A program made the translations under genes and the position numbers. From Lentzea xinjiangensis (GTDB lineage Bacteria; Actinomycetota; Actinomycetes; Mycobacteriales; Pseudonocardiaceae), in contig NZ_FOFR01000022.1 in the NCBI RefSeq assembly GCF_900110955.1, positions 81,570 through 145,569 of the forward strand: a stretch of DNA of 64,000 nucleotides, given 5' to 3'. The notes beneath the pieces are model-generated. The model was not told the DNA's origin, ran no database searches, and saw only the letters and a program-made list of their open reading frames with translations. Shown here one piece after another: positions 30,604 to 38,941 of this stretch (position 1 is the stretch's first letter; each line of letters starts with the position of its first letter).

Positions 30604-30939
30604 GAACTCCCCTTTCCCACCCCGGCGGTGGGTGTGGACGACTCCGTCAACTGTGACGGTGCCGAAGGGGGTGCGGCCAACGAAAGGGGGCTCCGAAGCG
30701 GACCTGGTGCCGGGCCGTGGCCGACTCGTGATGGGCGGCGTGGGCGGCGCCACAGAGTGCGCCGGCCCCACGCCGTCCAGCGGTGGTGACCGCTTGGTGA
30801 AGCTAGGGAGCGCGTCGGGGGGCGTGCGCGCTCACACCGATCATCGCCCACTGTGTGGCTCGCGCTACAAGGGGAGCCGATAATCACCCGTTCAGAGCAG
30901 TGGCAGGCGTACGAAACGTGAAGCTCAGGCGTAACCGAC
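30604..30939. other. 336-bp intergenic region without a recognisable gene
   Basis: Both flanking genes are on the minus strand. The plus-strand frame at 30341-30883 is a shadow. I see no strong hairpin or palindrome; promoters for the lipoprotein gene must lie here. Confidence 0.4.
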
Positions 30940-31968
30940 TCACGTATGTGCGGCTGAACGGCCCAGCGACGGCGTCCGTTCGGCGATCTCGCTGAGTAGT
31001 TGGAAGGAGCGGAGACGGTCATCGTGCCCGTGCACGATGGTGGTCACCATGAGCTCGTCGGCCGCCGTCGACTCCAGCAACTCGTCGAGTCCGGTGCGTA
31101 CCGTTGCCGGGGACCCGATGATCTGGTTGGACATGCGGTCCTCGATCACCAGCTCGTCGATCTCGGTGTACGGGTGGTCCGCCGCCTCCTGCGGGGTGGC
31201 CAGCGGGCCGGGACGACCTTGGCGCAGCCGCACGAACGAGAGCGCTCCCGGACCGGCGATCCAGCGGGCGTGCTCGTCGGTGTCGGCGACGATCACCGAA
31301 GCGCACACCATCGCGTACGGCTCGGACAGCACCTCCGACGGCCGGAAGTGCCGCCGGTACAGCTCCAGCGCCGGCAGCGTGTTCTGCGCGCTGAAGTGGT
31401 GGGCGAACGCGAACGGCAGGCCCAGCAGGCCGGCGGCCTGCGCGCTGTACCCGGACGAGCCGAGCAGCCAGATCGGCGGCTTGTTGCCGGCGGCGGGCAC
31501 GGCGTTGAGCTCCGCGGTGCCCTCGAAGTACTTGATCAGCTCGGTCAGCTCCTGCGGGAAGTTCTCCGCGGAGAGGCCGGCCTCGGTCCGCCGCAGCGCC
31601 CGCGCCGTCTTCTGGTCGGTGCCGGGCGCGCGGCCGATGCCGAGGTCGATGCGGCCGGGGTGCAGCGCCTCGAGCATGCCGAACTGCTCCGCGACCACCA
31701 GCGGGGCGTGGTTGGGCAGCATGACGCCGCCGGAGCCGACCCGGATCGTCGACGTGGCGTCGGCGACATGCCCGATCAGCACGGCGGGCGCGGAGGACGC
31801 GATGCCGGGCATGTTGTGGTGCTCGGCGAACCAGTAGCGGTGGTAGCCGAGCCGTTCGGCCTGCTGAGCGAGCTCCCGGGAGTTCCGCAGGGCGGTCGTC
31901 GCGTCCGACCCCGAGGTGACCGGAGCTAGGTCGAGTACGGACAGCGGGATCTCACTGAGGCGGCTCAT
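30940..31968 (-). CDS. LLM-class flavin-dependent oxidoreductase
   Basis: A 342-residue bacterial luciferase-like monooxygenase/reductase. SEIPLSVLDLAPVTSGSD starts the family of MsnO8-type oxidoreductases; YHRYWFAEHHNMPGIASSAP and RIDLGIGRAPGTD are hallmark FMN/F420-binding segments, and WLLGSSGYSAQAAGLLGLP follows. The cofactor (FMN or F420) and substrate are unknown. It follows the serine hydrolase by seven bases on the same strand. Confidence 0.9.
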   Translation of the reverse strand: MSRLSEIPLSVLDLAPVTSGSDATTALRNSRELAQQAERLGYHRYWFAEHHNMPGIASSAPAVLIGHVADATSTIRVGSGGVMLPNHAPLVVAEQFGMLEALHPGRIDLGIGRAPGTDQKTARALRRTEAGLSAENFPQELTELIKYFEGTAELNAVPAAGNKPPIWLLGSSGYSAQAAGLLGLPFAFAHHFSAQNTLPALELYRRHFRPSEVLSEPYAMVCASVIVADTDEHARWIAGPGALSFVRLRQGRPGPLATPQEAADHPYTEIDELVIEDRMSNQIIGSPATVRTGLDELLESTAADELMVTTIVHGHDDRLRSFQLLSEIAERTPSLGRSAAHT

Positions 31969-31975
31969 GCATCGA

Positions 31976-32710
31976 TCAACACCGATACTTCGTGACTTCT
32001 TCCGTGAGCCGCGTAACTCGTTTCGACGCCTGCTCGAAGGTCGTGCCCTCCGGGTGCAGCGTGAGCACCGCGACGATGCTGAACCCGCACGTCCCGGAGG
32101 TGTGCAGGGCCGGCGACTTCAGGTCGAGCTCCCACTGCGCGCGCGGCCGCGGCCGGTCGACGCACGGCTTCACCGGGTCGCCGAAACCGGACCAGCCCTG
32201 CTTGAACGCGGGCCGCCAGGTGGCGGAGGGCAAGCCGAACGACTGGTCGAAGCCGTCCGAGGCGCACTTCTCGGCTCTCCGCAGGTGGCCCATGATCGTG
32301 TGCCGGACCTTCGGCCGCGCGTCCTCCAGCAGGTACCGGTAGATCTTCACGACGTCGTGGGCGCTCACCGCCGTGTACCCCCACATGCCGCGGTTCTCCG
32401 GTGGTCGGGTGTCGTGGAGCCGCAGGCGTGCCGCCGTGCGCACGACGAGCTGCTCCCAGCCGTTCTCGACCCACAGCTCACTCGCCGCGTTGTCGTCGCT
32501 GACGCGCAGCATCGGCTCGATGCGCGGGTCGTCGCCGCGCGTCTCCAGTTGCTCGATCGCGATCAGGATCTTCACCAGCGAGGCCGATCTGACGGGCTTG
32601 TGGACGTCCCGGCCGGTCAGCGTGTGCGTGATCCGGTCGTAGACCGCGTAGGAGGCCGTCGTCGTGGGGACGGGTGCCGCCAGCAACGCCATCGTCAGCA
32701 GAAGGTGCAC
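31976..32710 (-). CDS. Secreted serine hydrolase of the penicillin-binding fold
   Basis: A 244-residue protein starting with GTG. After a signal-like N-terminus (LLLTMALLAAPVPTT) it shows an S-x-x-K motif in RSASLVKILIA, an SDDNAAS box resembling S-D-N, and KQGWSGFGD near the third motif position (KTG-like). These suggest a class A beta-lactamase-related or peptidase fold acting outside the cell. Two cysteines (VKPCVD, GTCGFS) may form a disulfide. Whether it hydrolyses beta-lactams or is a peptidase cannot be said. Confidence 0.75.
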   Translation of the reverse strand: MHLLLTMALLAAPVPTTTASYAVYDRITHTLTGRDVHKPVRSASLVKILIAIEQLETRGDDPRIEPMLRVSDDNAASELWVENGWEQLVVRTAARLRLHDTRPPENRGMWGYTAVSAHDVVKIYRYLLEDARPKVRHTIMGHLRRAEKCASDGFDQSFGLPSATWRPAFKQGWSGFGDPVKPCVDRPRPRAQWELDLKSPALHTSGTCGFSIVAVLTLHPEGTTFEQASKRVTRLTEEVTKYRC

Positions 32711-32787
32711 GTTCCCGGACGCTAGCGGCTGCTGATCCCTGCGTCACACCTGAGAAGGACGAATGCCCGCCATCCGTTGACCTTCGT

Positions 32788-33834
32788 GTGACGGATGTGG
32801 TGGTGATCGGCGCCGGGCAGGCGGGCCTGTCCGCCTCGTACTTCCTGCGGCGGCGCGGCGTGGACCACGTCGTGCTGGACGCGAACGACGCTCCCGGCGG
32901 CGCGTGGCTGCACCGCTGGCCGAGCTTGCGCATGCGGACCGTGCACGGCATCCACGAGCTGCCCGGCATGCCGTTCGAGCAGCCGGATCCCGACGAGCCC
33001 GCCAACGAGGCGATCCCGTCGTACTTCGCCCGCTACGAACAGCTCTTCGACCTGCCGGTGATCAGGCCGGTGAACGTCACGCAGGTCGTGGACGACGGCC
33101 CTCTGCTCAGGGTGGAGACCACCGACGGCGCCTGGACCGCCCGCGGCCTGGTCAACGCGACCGGGACGTGGCGCCGCCCGTTCTGGCCGCACTACCCCGG
33201 CCAGGAGACGTTCCGGGGACGTCAGTTGCACACCGCCGACTACCGCGGGCCGGCCGAGTTCGCCGGCAAGCGCGTCGTGGTCGTGGGCGGCGGGGCGTCC
33301 GCCACCCAGTTGCTGATGGAACTCGCTCCTGCCGCCGCGGAGACCCGCTGGGTGACGCGGCACGAACCGGTGTGGCGCGAAGGCCCGTTCACCGAGGAGT
33401 ACGGGCGCTGGGTGGTGGGCATGGTCGAGGAGCGCGTCCGCCGGGGCCTGGCCCCGCGCAGCGTCGTCAGCGTGACCGGGCTGCCGCTCACCGACCAGGC
33501 GCGGGCGGCCATCGCCGCCGGCGTGCTGCACCGCAGGCCGATGTTCGACCGGATCACGCCCGCCGGGGTCGAGTGGGCCTCCGGTGAGCGCTTCGACGCC
33601 GACGTCATCCTGTGGGCCACCGGGTTCCGGCACGACCTGGACCACCTCGCGCCGTTGCACCTCCGGTCGGCCGGCGGCGGCGTCCTGGTCGACGGGACCA
33701 GGGTGGTCGCCGACCCGCGGATCCACCTCGTCGGCTACGGCCCTTCGGCGAGCACGATCGGGGCGAACCGGGCCGGCCGCAGCGCCGTCCGCGAGCTGGT
33801 GCGGTACCTCGACAGCCTCAAAGTCGCGTCGTAG
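32788..33834 (+). CDS. FAD/NAD(P)-dependent flavoprotein monooxygenase-like protein
   Basis: A 348-residue flavoprotein with the FAD Rossmann motif VVIGAGQAGLSASYFLRRRG at the N-terminus, a second dinucleotide motif VVVVGGGASATQLLMELA at about residue 170, and the ATG/WATGF motif LWATGFRHDLDHL at the end. This is the layout of YUCCA/FMO-like and putrescine/thioredoxin-reductase-like monooxygenases. The Baeyer-Villiger fingerprint is absent. GTG at 32788 is the first start that yields a clean motif-proximal N-terminus; no ribosome site is evident. Divergent from the serine hydrolase. Confidence 0.82.
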   Translation: MTDVVVIGAGQAGLSASYFLRRRGVDHVVLDANDAPGGAWLHRWPSLRMRTVHGIHELPGMPFEQPDPDEPANEAIPSYFARYEQLFDLPVIRPVNVTQVVDDGPLLRVETTDGAWTARGLVNATGTWRRPFWPHYPGQETFRGRQLHTADYRGPAEFAGKRVVVVGGGASATQLLMELAPAAAETRWVTRHEPVWREGPFTEEYGRWVVGMVEERVRRGLAPRSVVSVTGLPLTDQARAAIAAGVLHRRPMFDRITPAGVEWASGERFDADVILWATGFRHDLDHLAPLHLRSAGGGVLVDGTRVVADPRIHLVGYGPSASTIGANRAGRSAVRELVRYLDSLKVAS

Positions 33835-34432
33835 CGCGCTTCTTCGCGAGGCGGGTGCCGGCGAAGACCGCCGCGGCCGCCACCGCCAGGCCCAGCACCA
33901 CCTTCGAGACGACACCCACGTACCGCTCGACGAGGTGCCAGTTGTCGCCCAGCAGGTAGCCCGCGAGGATCAGGGCGGTGTTCCACATCAGGCTGCCGGC
34001 GGCCGTGTAGGCCACGAACGGGACCAGGCGCATGCGCTCGACACCCGCCGGGATCGACACCAGGCTGCGGAAGACCGGGATCATGCGGCCGAAGAAGACG
34101 GCGCGGTGGCCGTTGCGCTGGAACCAGGCCTCCGTCCTGTCCACATCGGACACCCGGACCAGCGGCACGCGGGCCGCGATGCGGCGGACGCGGTCGCGGC
34201 CCAGCGCGGAGCCGGCCCAGTACAGCAGCAGCGCACCCACCACCGAACCGAAGGTGGTCCACAGGACGGCGTCGAGCAGCGACATCTTGCCCTGGGCCGC
34301 GGTGAAACCGGCCAGTGGCAGGAACACCTCGCTCGGCAGCGGCGGGAACAGGTTTTCCAGCGCGATGGCCAGAGCCGCTCCGGGTGCGCCGGCCGTGTGC
34401 ATCAGGTCGGTGACCCAGTCGACCAAGTTCAT
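33818..34432 (-). CDS. DedA family membrane protein
   Basis: A 204-residue integral membrane protein. The DedA signatures are ALENLFPPLPSEVFLPLAG at about 30 and FFGRMIPVFRSLVSIPAG at about 115, with four to five hydrophobic segments. Family members are undecaprenyl/polyprenyl-phosphate or phospholipid transporters. ATG at 34432. Overlaps the convergent flavoprotein gene by 17 bases. Confidence 0.92.
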   Translation of the reverse strand: MNLVDWVTDLMHTAGAPGAALAIALENLFPPLPSEVFLPLAGFTAAQGKMSLLDAVLWTTFGSVVGALLLYWAGSALGRDRVRRIAARVPLVRVSDVDRTEAWFQRNGHRAVFFGRMIPVFRSLVSIPAGVERMRLVPFVAYTAAGSLMWNTALILAGYLLGDNWHLVERYVGVVSKVVLGLAVAAAAVFAGTRLAKKRATTRL

Positions 34433-34663
34433 GCGGTCGACGCTACGGAGCGGGAGCTGAGAGGACATCGGGGTGATCCGCAGAAGCGGGTGGGGGTCAC
34501 CCCGCCTCCGGCCAGGGGAAAACCACTAGGGGCGGCTGGCTTCCGGCCGGGTGGTCCCGCGGAAGGCTCGCGCCGGTGGTCCGCCGGGGTGCTGCCCCAG
34601 CTTTGCCCCACGACCGACGGCGTGCGATCTTCAGGGGTGCTTCCGCTGCTGGTCAGAAGCTTC

Positions 34664-34740
34664 TGGTGAGGTCGGGGGGACTCGAACCCCCACTGGCTGG
34701 GACCTAAACCCAGTGCCTCTGCCAATTGGGCTACGACCCC
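34664..34740 (-). tRNA. tRNA with UAG anticodon in a class I body, CCA encoded (annotated tRNA-Leu?)
   Basis: A clear 77-base cloverleaf on the minus strand including CCA. The acceptor stem GGGGTCG pairs with CGACCTC (one G-U). The anticodon stem CTGGG/CCCAG holds the loop TTTAGGT, so anticodon UAG (plus positions 34704-34706), which reads CUA (Leu). The T arm is GGGGG-TTCGAGT-CCCCC. The variable loop is only five bases (CCAGT), whereas Leu tRNAs normally carry a long variable arm. The body resembles tRNA-Gln. So the codon says Leu, the body does not. Confidence 0.85.
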
Positions 34741-34860
34741 TCGGGCGGAAGCCTATCGGCCTGTCGTGTGCGCGCTCTCCCGGGGCGCACGTGGGTCACT
34801 CGACGCCGCGGTGCCGGCCGTCCACTACGGTTGCGGGCAGAACCGCTGCTAGGAGGACAT

Positions 34861-35082
34861 GTGGCTCGCGATCCCGACACCATCCAGCGCGAGATCGAGC
34901 AGGCTCGCACCGCGCTGGTCGCCACCCTGGACGAGCTCAGCGAGCGGGCCAACCCGCAGAAGCTCGTCGAGCAGGGCAAGTCGTCCGTGCTCGAAGTGCT
35001 GAGCCGGCCCCAGGTGAAGTACACGCTGATCGCGGTCGGTGCCGTGGTCGGCTTCGCGCTCGTCCGCAAGCTGTTCCGCTAG
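34861..35082 (+). CDS. DUF3618 single-span membrane protein
   Basis: A 73-residue protein with a perfect AGGAGG (34851-34856) before GTG. The N-terminal helix DPDTIQREIEQARTALVATL and a C-terminal membrane segment (YTLIAVGAVVGFALV) are the DUF3618 layout. Function unknown. Its TAG shares the CTAG of the convergent TetR gene stop. Confidence 0.85.
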   Translation: MARDPDTIQREIEQARTALVATLDELSERANPQKLVEQGKSSVLEVLSRPQVKYTLIAVGAVVGFALVRKLFR

Positions 35083-35690
35083 GCGTGCACCAGCGGTAGG
35101 AGCACCTGCTCGACGACCTTCTCCACGAACGGCTCGTCGAGCGGGTCACCGGTGAGCATCAGCCGGTAGATCAGCGCAGCGCCGGCGATCTCGACGGCCA
35201 TGCCGCGCGGGGCGTCCGCCTTGAGCTCGCCCCGCTCGGCGGCGCGGTCGAGGATCCCGCGCAGCACGTCGCGCTGCGAGATCAGGAACGTCTCCCGGAA
35301 CGCCGCCGCGAGCTCCGGCTCGTGCGGCAGCTCGCCCACGAGTGCCTGGGCGGCCTTGCCGATCGGTCCCGAGAGGAACGCGGCGAACGACGAGAGGAAC
35401 TCGCGGAGGTCCCTGGCGAGCGACCCGGTGTCCGGCGCGGCGAGGTTCTGGGTGGCCAGCTGGGTGCACGTGTCGATCACCAGGTCGAGCTTCGACTCCC
35501 AGCGGCGGTAGATCGTGGCCTTGCCCGCCCTCGCGCGGGCCGCCACGGCGTCCATGGTGAGGGCCCGGTACCCGACCTCGGCCATCACCTCGAGCGCTGC
35601 CTGACGTAACGCGTCGTCCCTGCTGGCGTCGCGAGGACGGCCCCGCTGGGGGGTCCTGCCCTCGTTGAACGCCGTTGTCGACACGGCCAT
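35079..35690 (-). CDS. TetR/AcrR family regulator
   Basis: A 203-residue repressor. The DNA-binding part is ALRQAALEVMAEVGYRALTM with recognition helix AGKATIYRRWESKLDLV; the C-terminal ligand domain (AAAFRETFLISQRDVLRGI) resembles the TetR_C group common in actinobacteria. The ATG at 35690 has AGGAGGTGG upstream. Target genes are not obvious. Confidence 0.9.
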   Translation of the reverse strand: MAVSTTAFNEGRTPQRGRPRDASRDDALRQAALEVMAEVGYRALTMDAVAARARAGKATIYRRWESKLDLVIDTCTQLATQNLAAPDTGSLARDLREFLSSFAAFLSGPIGKAAQALVGELPHEPELAAAFRETFLISQRDVLRGILDRAAERGELKADAPRGMAVEIAGAALIYRLMLTGDPLDEPFVEKVVEQVLLPLVHA

Positions 35691-35902
35691 GCCACCTCCT
35701 CGTACCAGGGCACGGCACGTGCGTGTCTTCCCGCCCCTTTGGCCGAACATCCTAGGCGTCCTGCCCACCCCTCAGGGTGAGCAGCACCCCGTTCGCCGTC
35801 TCGTGTCAGCCTCGGGCAAGCGTTCATCCAGGGCGCGAGGGGTCTCGTTCGGGATGGAACCGCGTTGCTGTCGGAAAGCTGAAGATGTCCGGCCGGGTCC
35901 AA

Positions 35903-36655
35903 TCAAGACGGAGGACCTGACCGCCGGGCGAGGGCGAGCTGGGTCAGGTACCGCTTGGTGACCCGGCCGCCGTAGCGCTCGTCGACCAGCTCCCGGATGT
36001 CCGCGAGCAGCCGGTCGCGAGTGGGCAGCGCGATGTGGTTCGAGTACGTCAGGAGCAGGTCGACGTACGAATCGGTGTCGTAGGTCTGTTCCCACTCGTA
36101 CCGGTGGAACCGCGGCTCCTCGAAGAGGTCGCTGTCGTCGAACTCGCGCGGGACGTCGTCGGCGGCGCTGAGCCGCAGACCGGGCGGGGTGGCCGGGTCC
36201 CAGCGCTCGTAGCACTCCTGCACGTCGGCGAAGAACTGCTCGGTGCCGCCCGCGACGTGGTGGGTGGAGATCACGGCGAGCGACCCGCCCGGCCGCAGTG
36301 CCGCGGCGCACCGGGACATCCGGGTGGCGGGGTCGAGCCAGTGGAACGCCGTCGCGGAGACGACCAGGTCGAACGGCTCCGCCGGCAGCGGCCAGACGTC
36401 GAAGTCCGCCACGACCACGTGCGCGGCGGGGGCGTGTGCCCTGGCGAGCGCGGCGAGCCGGGGGCTCAGCTCGACCGCCGTCACGTCGCCCAGCGCCGTC
36501 AGCGGCAGCGTCGCCTGACCGGTGCCGGGGCCGATCTCCAGGATCCGCCGGCCGCTCAACCGCGTGAACAGCTCAGGGGGATAGGTGGGACGTGCTCGGT
36601 GGTAGCGCACCGCGTCCTGGCCGAACGTGGTGCGCAGGCGCTCGCGGCCGGTCAT
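35903..36655 (-). CDS. SAM-dependent class I methyltransferase
   Basis: A 250-residue methyltransferase: TTFGQDAVRYHRARPTYP at the N-terminus, motif I RILEIGPGTGQATLPL at about 38, VTAVELSPRLAALA and FDLVVSATAFHWLDP. The FHWLDP segment is typical of UbiE/YcgJ-like small-molecule methyltransferases. Start ATG at 36655 overlaps the esterase stop by four bases, so the two are coupled. Substrate unknown. Confidence 0.88.
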   Translation of the reverse strand: MTGRERLRTTFGQDAVRYHRARPTYPPELFTRLSGRRILEIGPGTGQATLPLTALGDVTAVELSPRLAALARAHAPAAHVVVADFDVWPLPAEPFDLVVSATAFHWLDPATRMSRCAAALRPGGSLAVISTHHVAGGTEQFFADVQECYERWDPATPPGLRLSAADDVPREFDDSDLFEEPRFHRYEWEQTYDTDSYVDLLLTYSNHIALPTRDRLLADIRELVDERYGGRVTKRYLTQLALARRSGPPS

Positions 36656-37803
36656 CCGCCGAACTCGAGGGAGCGTGAGGGCAGCGCGTCCACGCCCTTG
36701 CGCGCGAAGCCCGCCCAGACGCTCCGCATCGTCGCGGCCAGCGCCGGGTCCGGCTCCTGCCCTGCCAGCATGCCCGCGCCCCGCCAGGCGTCCGGGTCGA
36801 ACAGGAACGGCAGCTCCATGCAGTGGCACGCGCCCAGCGGCGCTCCGGCGGGCGTCCACCCGAACTCGTAGGTCGCGACCTGGCCGCCCGCCGTCGCCCA
36901 GTCCCGGGCGAGCTGACGGGCGGGCCCGGCGAAGACCAGCTCGGTCGCGATGGCCCACGCCTGCGGGTGGTCCGCCACGTACGGGCTGCCGTCGTCCCTG
37001 GTGTGGCCGATGAGCAGCTCCACCCGCGACGCCGCCGCGGCGAGGTCGGCCTCGCCCAGCACGGGGGCGAAGGGCATGTTGCCGGACGGGGTGAACCGCG
37101 GCCCCAGCTCGGCGATGGCGGCCTGCTGCGCGGCCAGCACGTCCCGCACCGGAGTCGAGGCGTCGACGGAGACGAGCTCGCGCAGGGCCTCGGTCATCGC
37201 GGCGCGCTCGGGGCTCCTGGTGCCCAGCGGGGCGCTCTGCACGATCGCGCGGTGGAACAGGCCCTCGGTGTCGGTGAGCATCAGCGCGTACACGGAGTCG
37301 GCGCCCGCGGACTGGCCGAACGCCGTCACGTTCGCCGGATCGCCCCCGAACGCCGTGATGTTGTCCCGCACCCACCGCAGCGCGACGAGCTGGTCCAGCA
37401 AGCCCAGGTTCCCCTCCAGGTAGCCGAAGACGCCGAGCCGGTAGCTGACGCTGACGACGACCACGCCTTCGGCGGCCAGCAACGAGGCGTCGTACTTCGC
37501 CGACTCACCGCTGCCGGTCACGTAGGCGCCGCCGTGGAACCAGACCATCACCGGCAGCCCGGAGGCGCCGGCCGGCGCCGTGACGCTCAACACCTGGCAG
37601 TGCTCGTCGAACGACAGGCCCTCGACCGAGTTGCCGACCACCGCGGCCAGCGCCGACGGCGGCTGGGGACAGGCGGGACCGCGGTGACCCGCGTCGATCA
37701 CGCCGTCCCACGCGCACGGCTCGGGCTCGGCGAAGCGGGAAGCTGTCGCATAGCGGACACCGCGCGCACGGACGAGACCTTCGGTGGTGATCGGCACGTT
37801 CAC
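36652..37803 (-). CDS. Type B carboxylesterase (alpha/beta hydrolase)
   Basis: A 383-residue esterase. The oxyanion motif VMVWFHGGAYVTGSGES and the nucleophile elbow VTAFGQSAGADSVYAL (Ser in GQSAG) are clear. It is shorter than the 500-residue usual carboxylesterase B, ending before some C-terminal helices, and the catalytic His is probably in PLGACHCMELPFLF. GTG at 37803. It is divergent from the alcohol dehydrogenase gene. Confidence 0.88.
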   Translation of the reverse strand: MNVPITTEGLVRARGVRYATASRFAEPEPCAWDGVIDAGHRGPACPQPPSALAAVVGNSVEGLSFDEHCQVLSVTAPAGASGLPVMVWFHGGAYVTGSGESAKYDASLLAAEGVVVVSVSYRLGVFGYLEGNLGLLDQLVALRWVRDNITAFGGDPANVTAFGQSAGADSVYALMLTDTEGLFHRAIVQSAPLGTRSPERAAMTEALRELVSVDASTPVRDVLAAQQAAIAELGPRFTPSGNMPFAPVLGEADLAAAASRVELLIGHTRDDGSPYVADHPQAWAIATELVFAGPARQLARDWATAGGQVATYEFGWTPAGAPLGACHCMELPFLFDPDAWRGAGMLAGQEPDPALAATMRSVWAGFARKGVDALPSRSLEFGG

Positions 37804-37906
37804 GATCGTAGGGGCGGGTAACCGGTTCCACAGCGCCACGATTCGGCGGCAGGACCCGGCGAGGCGCACCATGCAACGGTTGGCAACTAGGTGGAGGAGG
37901 CGCCCT

Positions 37907-38941
37907 GTGCGGGCTACGACGATTCACGGCACCCGGGACATCCGCGTCGAGGAGGTGCCGGACGCGGCCGTCCGGGAGGGCACCGATGTCGTCGTCAGGG
38001 TCGAGCTCGCGTGCATCTGCGGCAGCGACCTCTGGGCCTACCGCGGTGTCGCCAAGCGCGAGAGCGGTCAGCGGATCGGGCACGAGTTCCTCGGCATCGT
38101 CGAGGAGGCCGGCAAGGACGTGCGGAGCGTCCAGGTCGGTGACCGGGTCATCGCGCCGTTCGTGTGGAGCGACGGCACGTGCGCGTACTGCCAGGCCGGG
38201 TTGCAGACGTCGTGCCTCAACGGCGGGTTCTGGGGCGGCAAGGGCAGCGACGGGGGCCAGGGCGAGGCCGTGCGGGTGCCGTTGGCCGACGGCACCCTCG
38301 TGCGCGTCCCCGCGGACGCGCCCCAGGAGCTCCTGCCCGCGTTCCTGAGCCTGAGCGACGTCATGGGCACCGGGCACCACGCGGCGATCGGCGCCGGGGT
38401 CGGGCCCGGCAGCACCGTCGCGGTCGTCGGTGACGGCGCGGTCGGCCTGTGCGGCGTGCTCGCGGCCAAGCGGCTGGGCGCCGAGCGGATCATCGCGCTC
38501 GGGCGGCACGAGGACCGCGCGAAGATCGCGCAGCTCTTCGGTGCCACGGACCAGGTCGCCGAACGCGGTGAGGCCGCGGTCGAGCGCGTCAAGGAGATGA
38601 CCGGCGGGCTCGGCGCGTCGGCGGTGCTCGAGTGCGTCGGCACCGAGCAGTCCTGGCAGACCGCGATGGGCATCGTCCGCGACGGCGGCCGGATCGGCTA
38701 CGTCGGCGTGCCGCACGAGATGCCGGGGCTGCCGCTGGGCAAGCTGTTCGGGCGCAACATCGCCATCGGTGGCGGCATCGCGCCCGCGCGGGCCTACCTG
38801 CCGGAGCTCCTGGCCGACGTGCTCGCCGGGCGGATCGACCCCGGTCCCGTGTTCGACCGGACGGTCTCGCTCGACGACATCGCCCAGGGCTACCGGGCGA
38901 TGGACGAGCGCACCGCGCTGAAGGTCATCGTGAAGCCTTGA
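37907..38941 (+). CDS. Zinc-dependent alcohol dehydrogenase
   Basis: A 344-residue medium-chain dehydrogenase. Catalytic zinc ligands are in ACICGSDLWAY and GHEFLGIVEEAG; structural-zinc-type cysteines (SDGTCAYCQAGLQTSC) are present but only three of four are obvious. The NAD fold is VAVVGDGAVGLCGVLAAKRLG. GTG at 37907 follows GGAGGAGG. Its C-terminus overlaps the convergent monooxygenase gene by 17 bases. Together with the esterase and monooxygenase nearby it could serve a degradation pathway for cyclic ketones or alcohols (inference). Confidence 0.92.
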   Translation: MRATTIHGTRDIRVEEVPDAAVREGTDVVVRVELACICGSDLWAYRGVAKRESGQRIGHEFLGIVEEAGKDVRSVQVGDRVIAPFVWSDGTCAYCQAGLQTSCLNGGFWGGKGSDGGQGEAVRVPLADGTLVRVPADAPQELLPAFLSLSDVMGTGHHAAIGAGVGPGSTVAVVGDGAVGLCGVLAAKRLGAERIIALGRHEDRAKIAQLFGATDQVAERGEAAVERVKEMTGGLGASAVLECVGTEQSWQTAMGIVRDGGRIGYVGVPHEMPGLPLGKLFGRNIAIGGGIAPARAYLPELLADVLAGRIDPGPVFDRTVSLDDIAQGYRAMDERTALKVIVKP

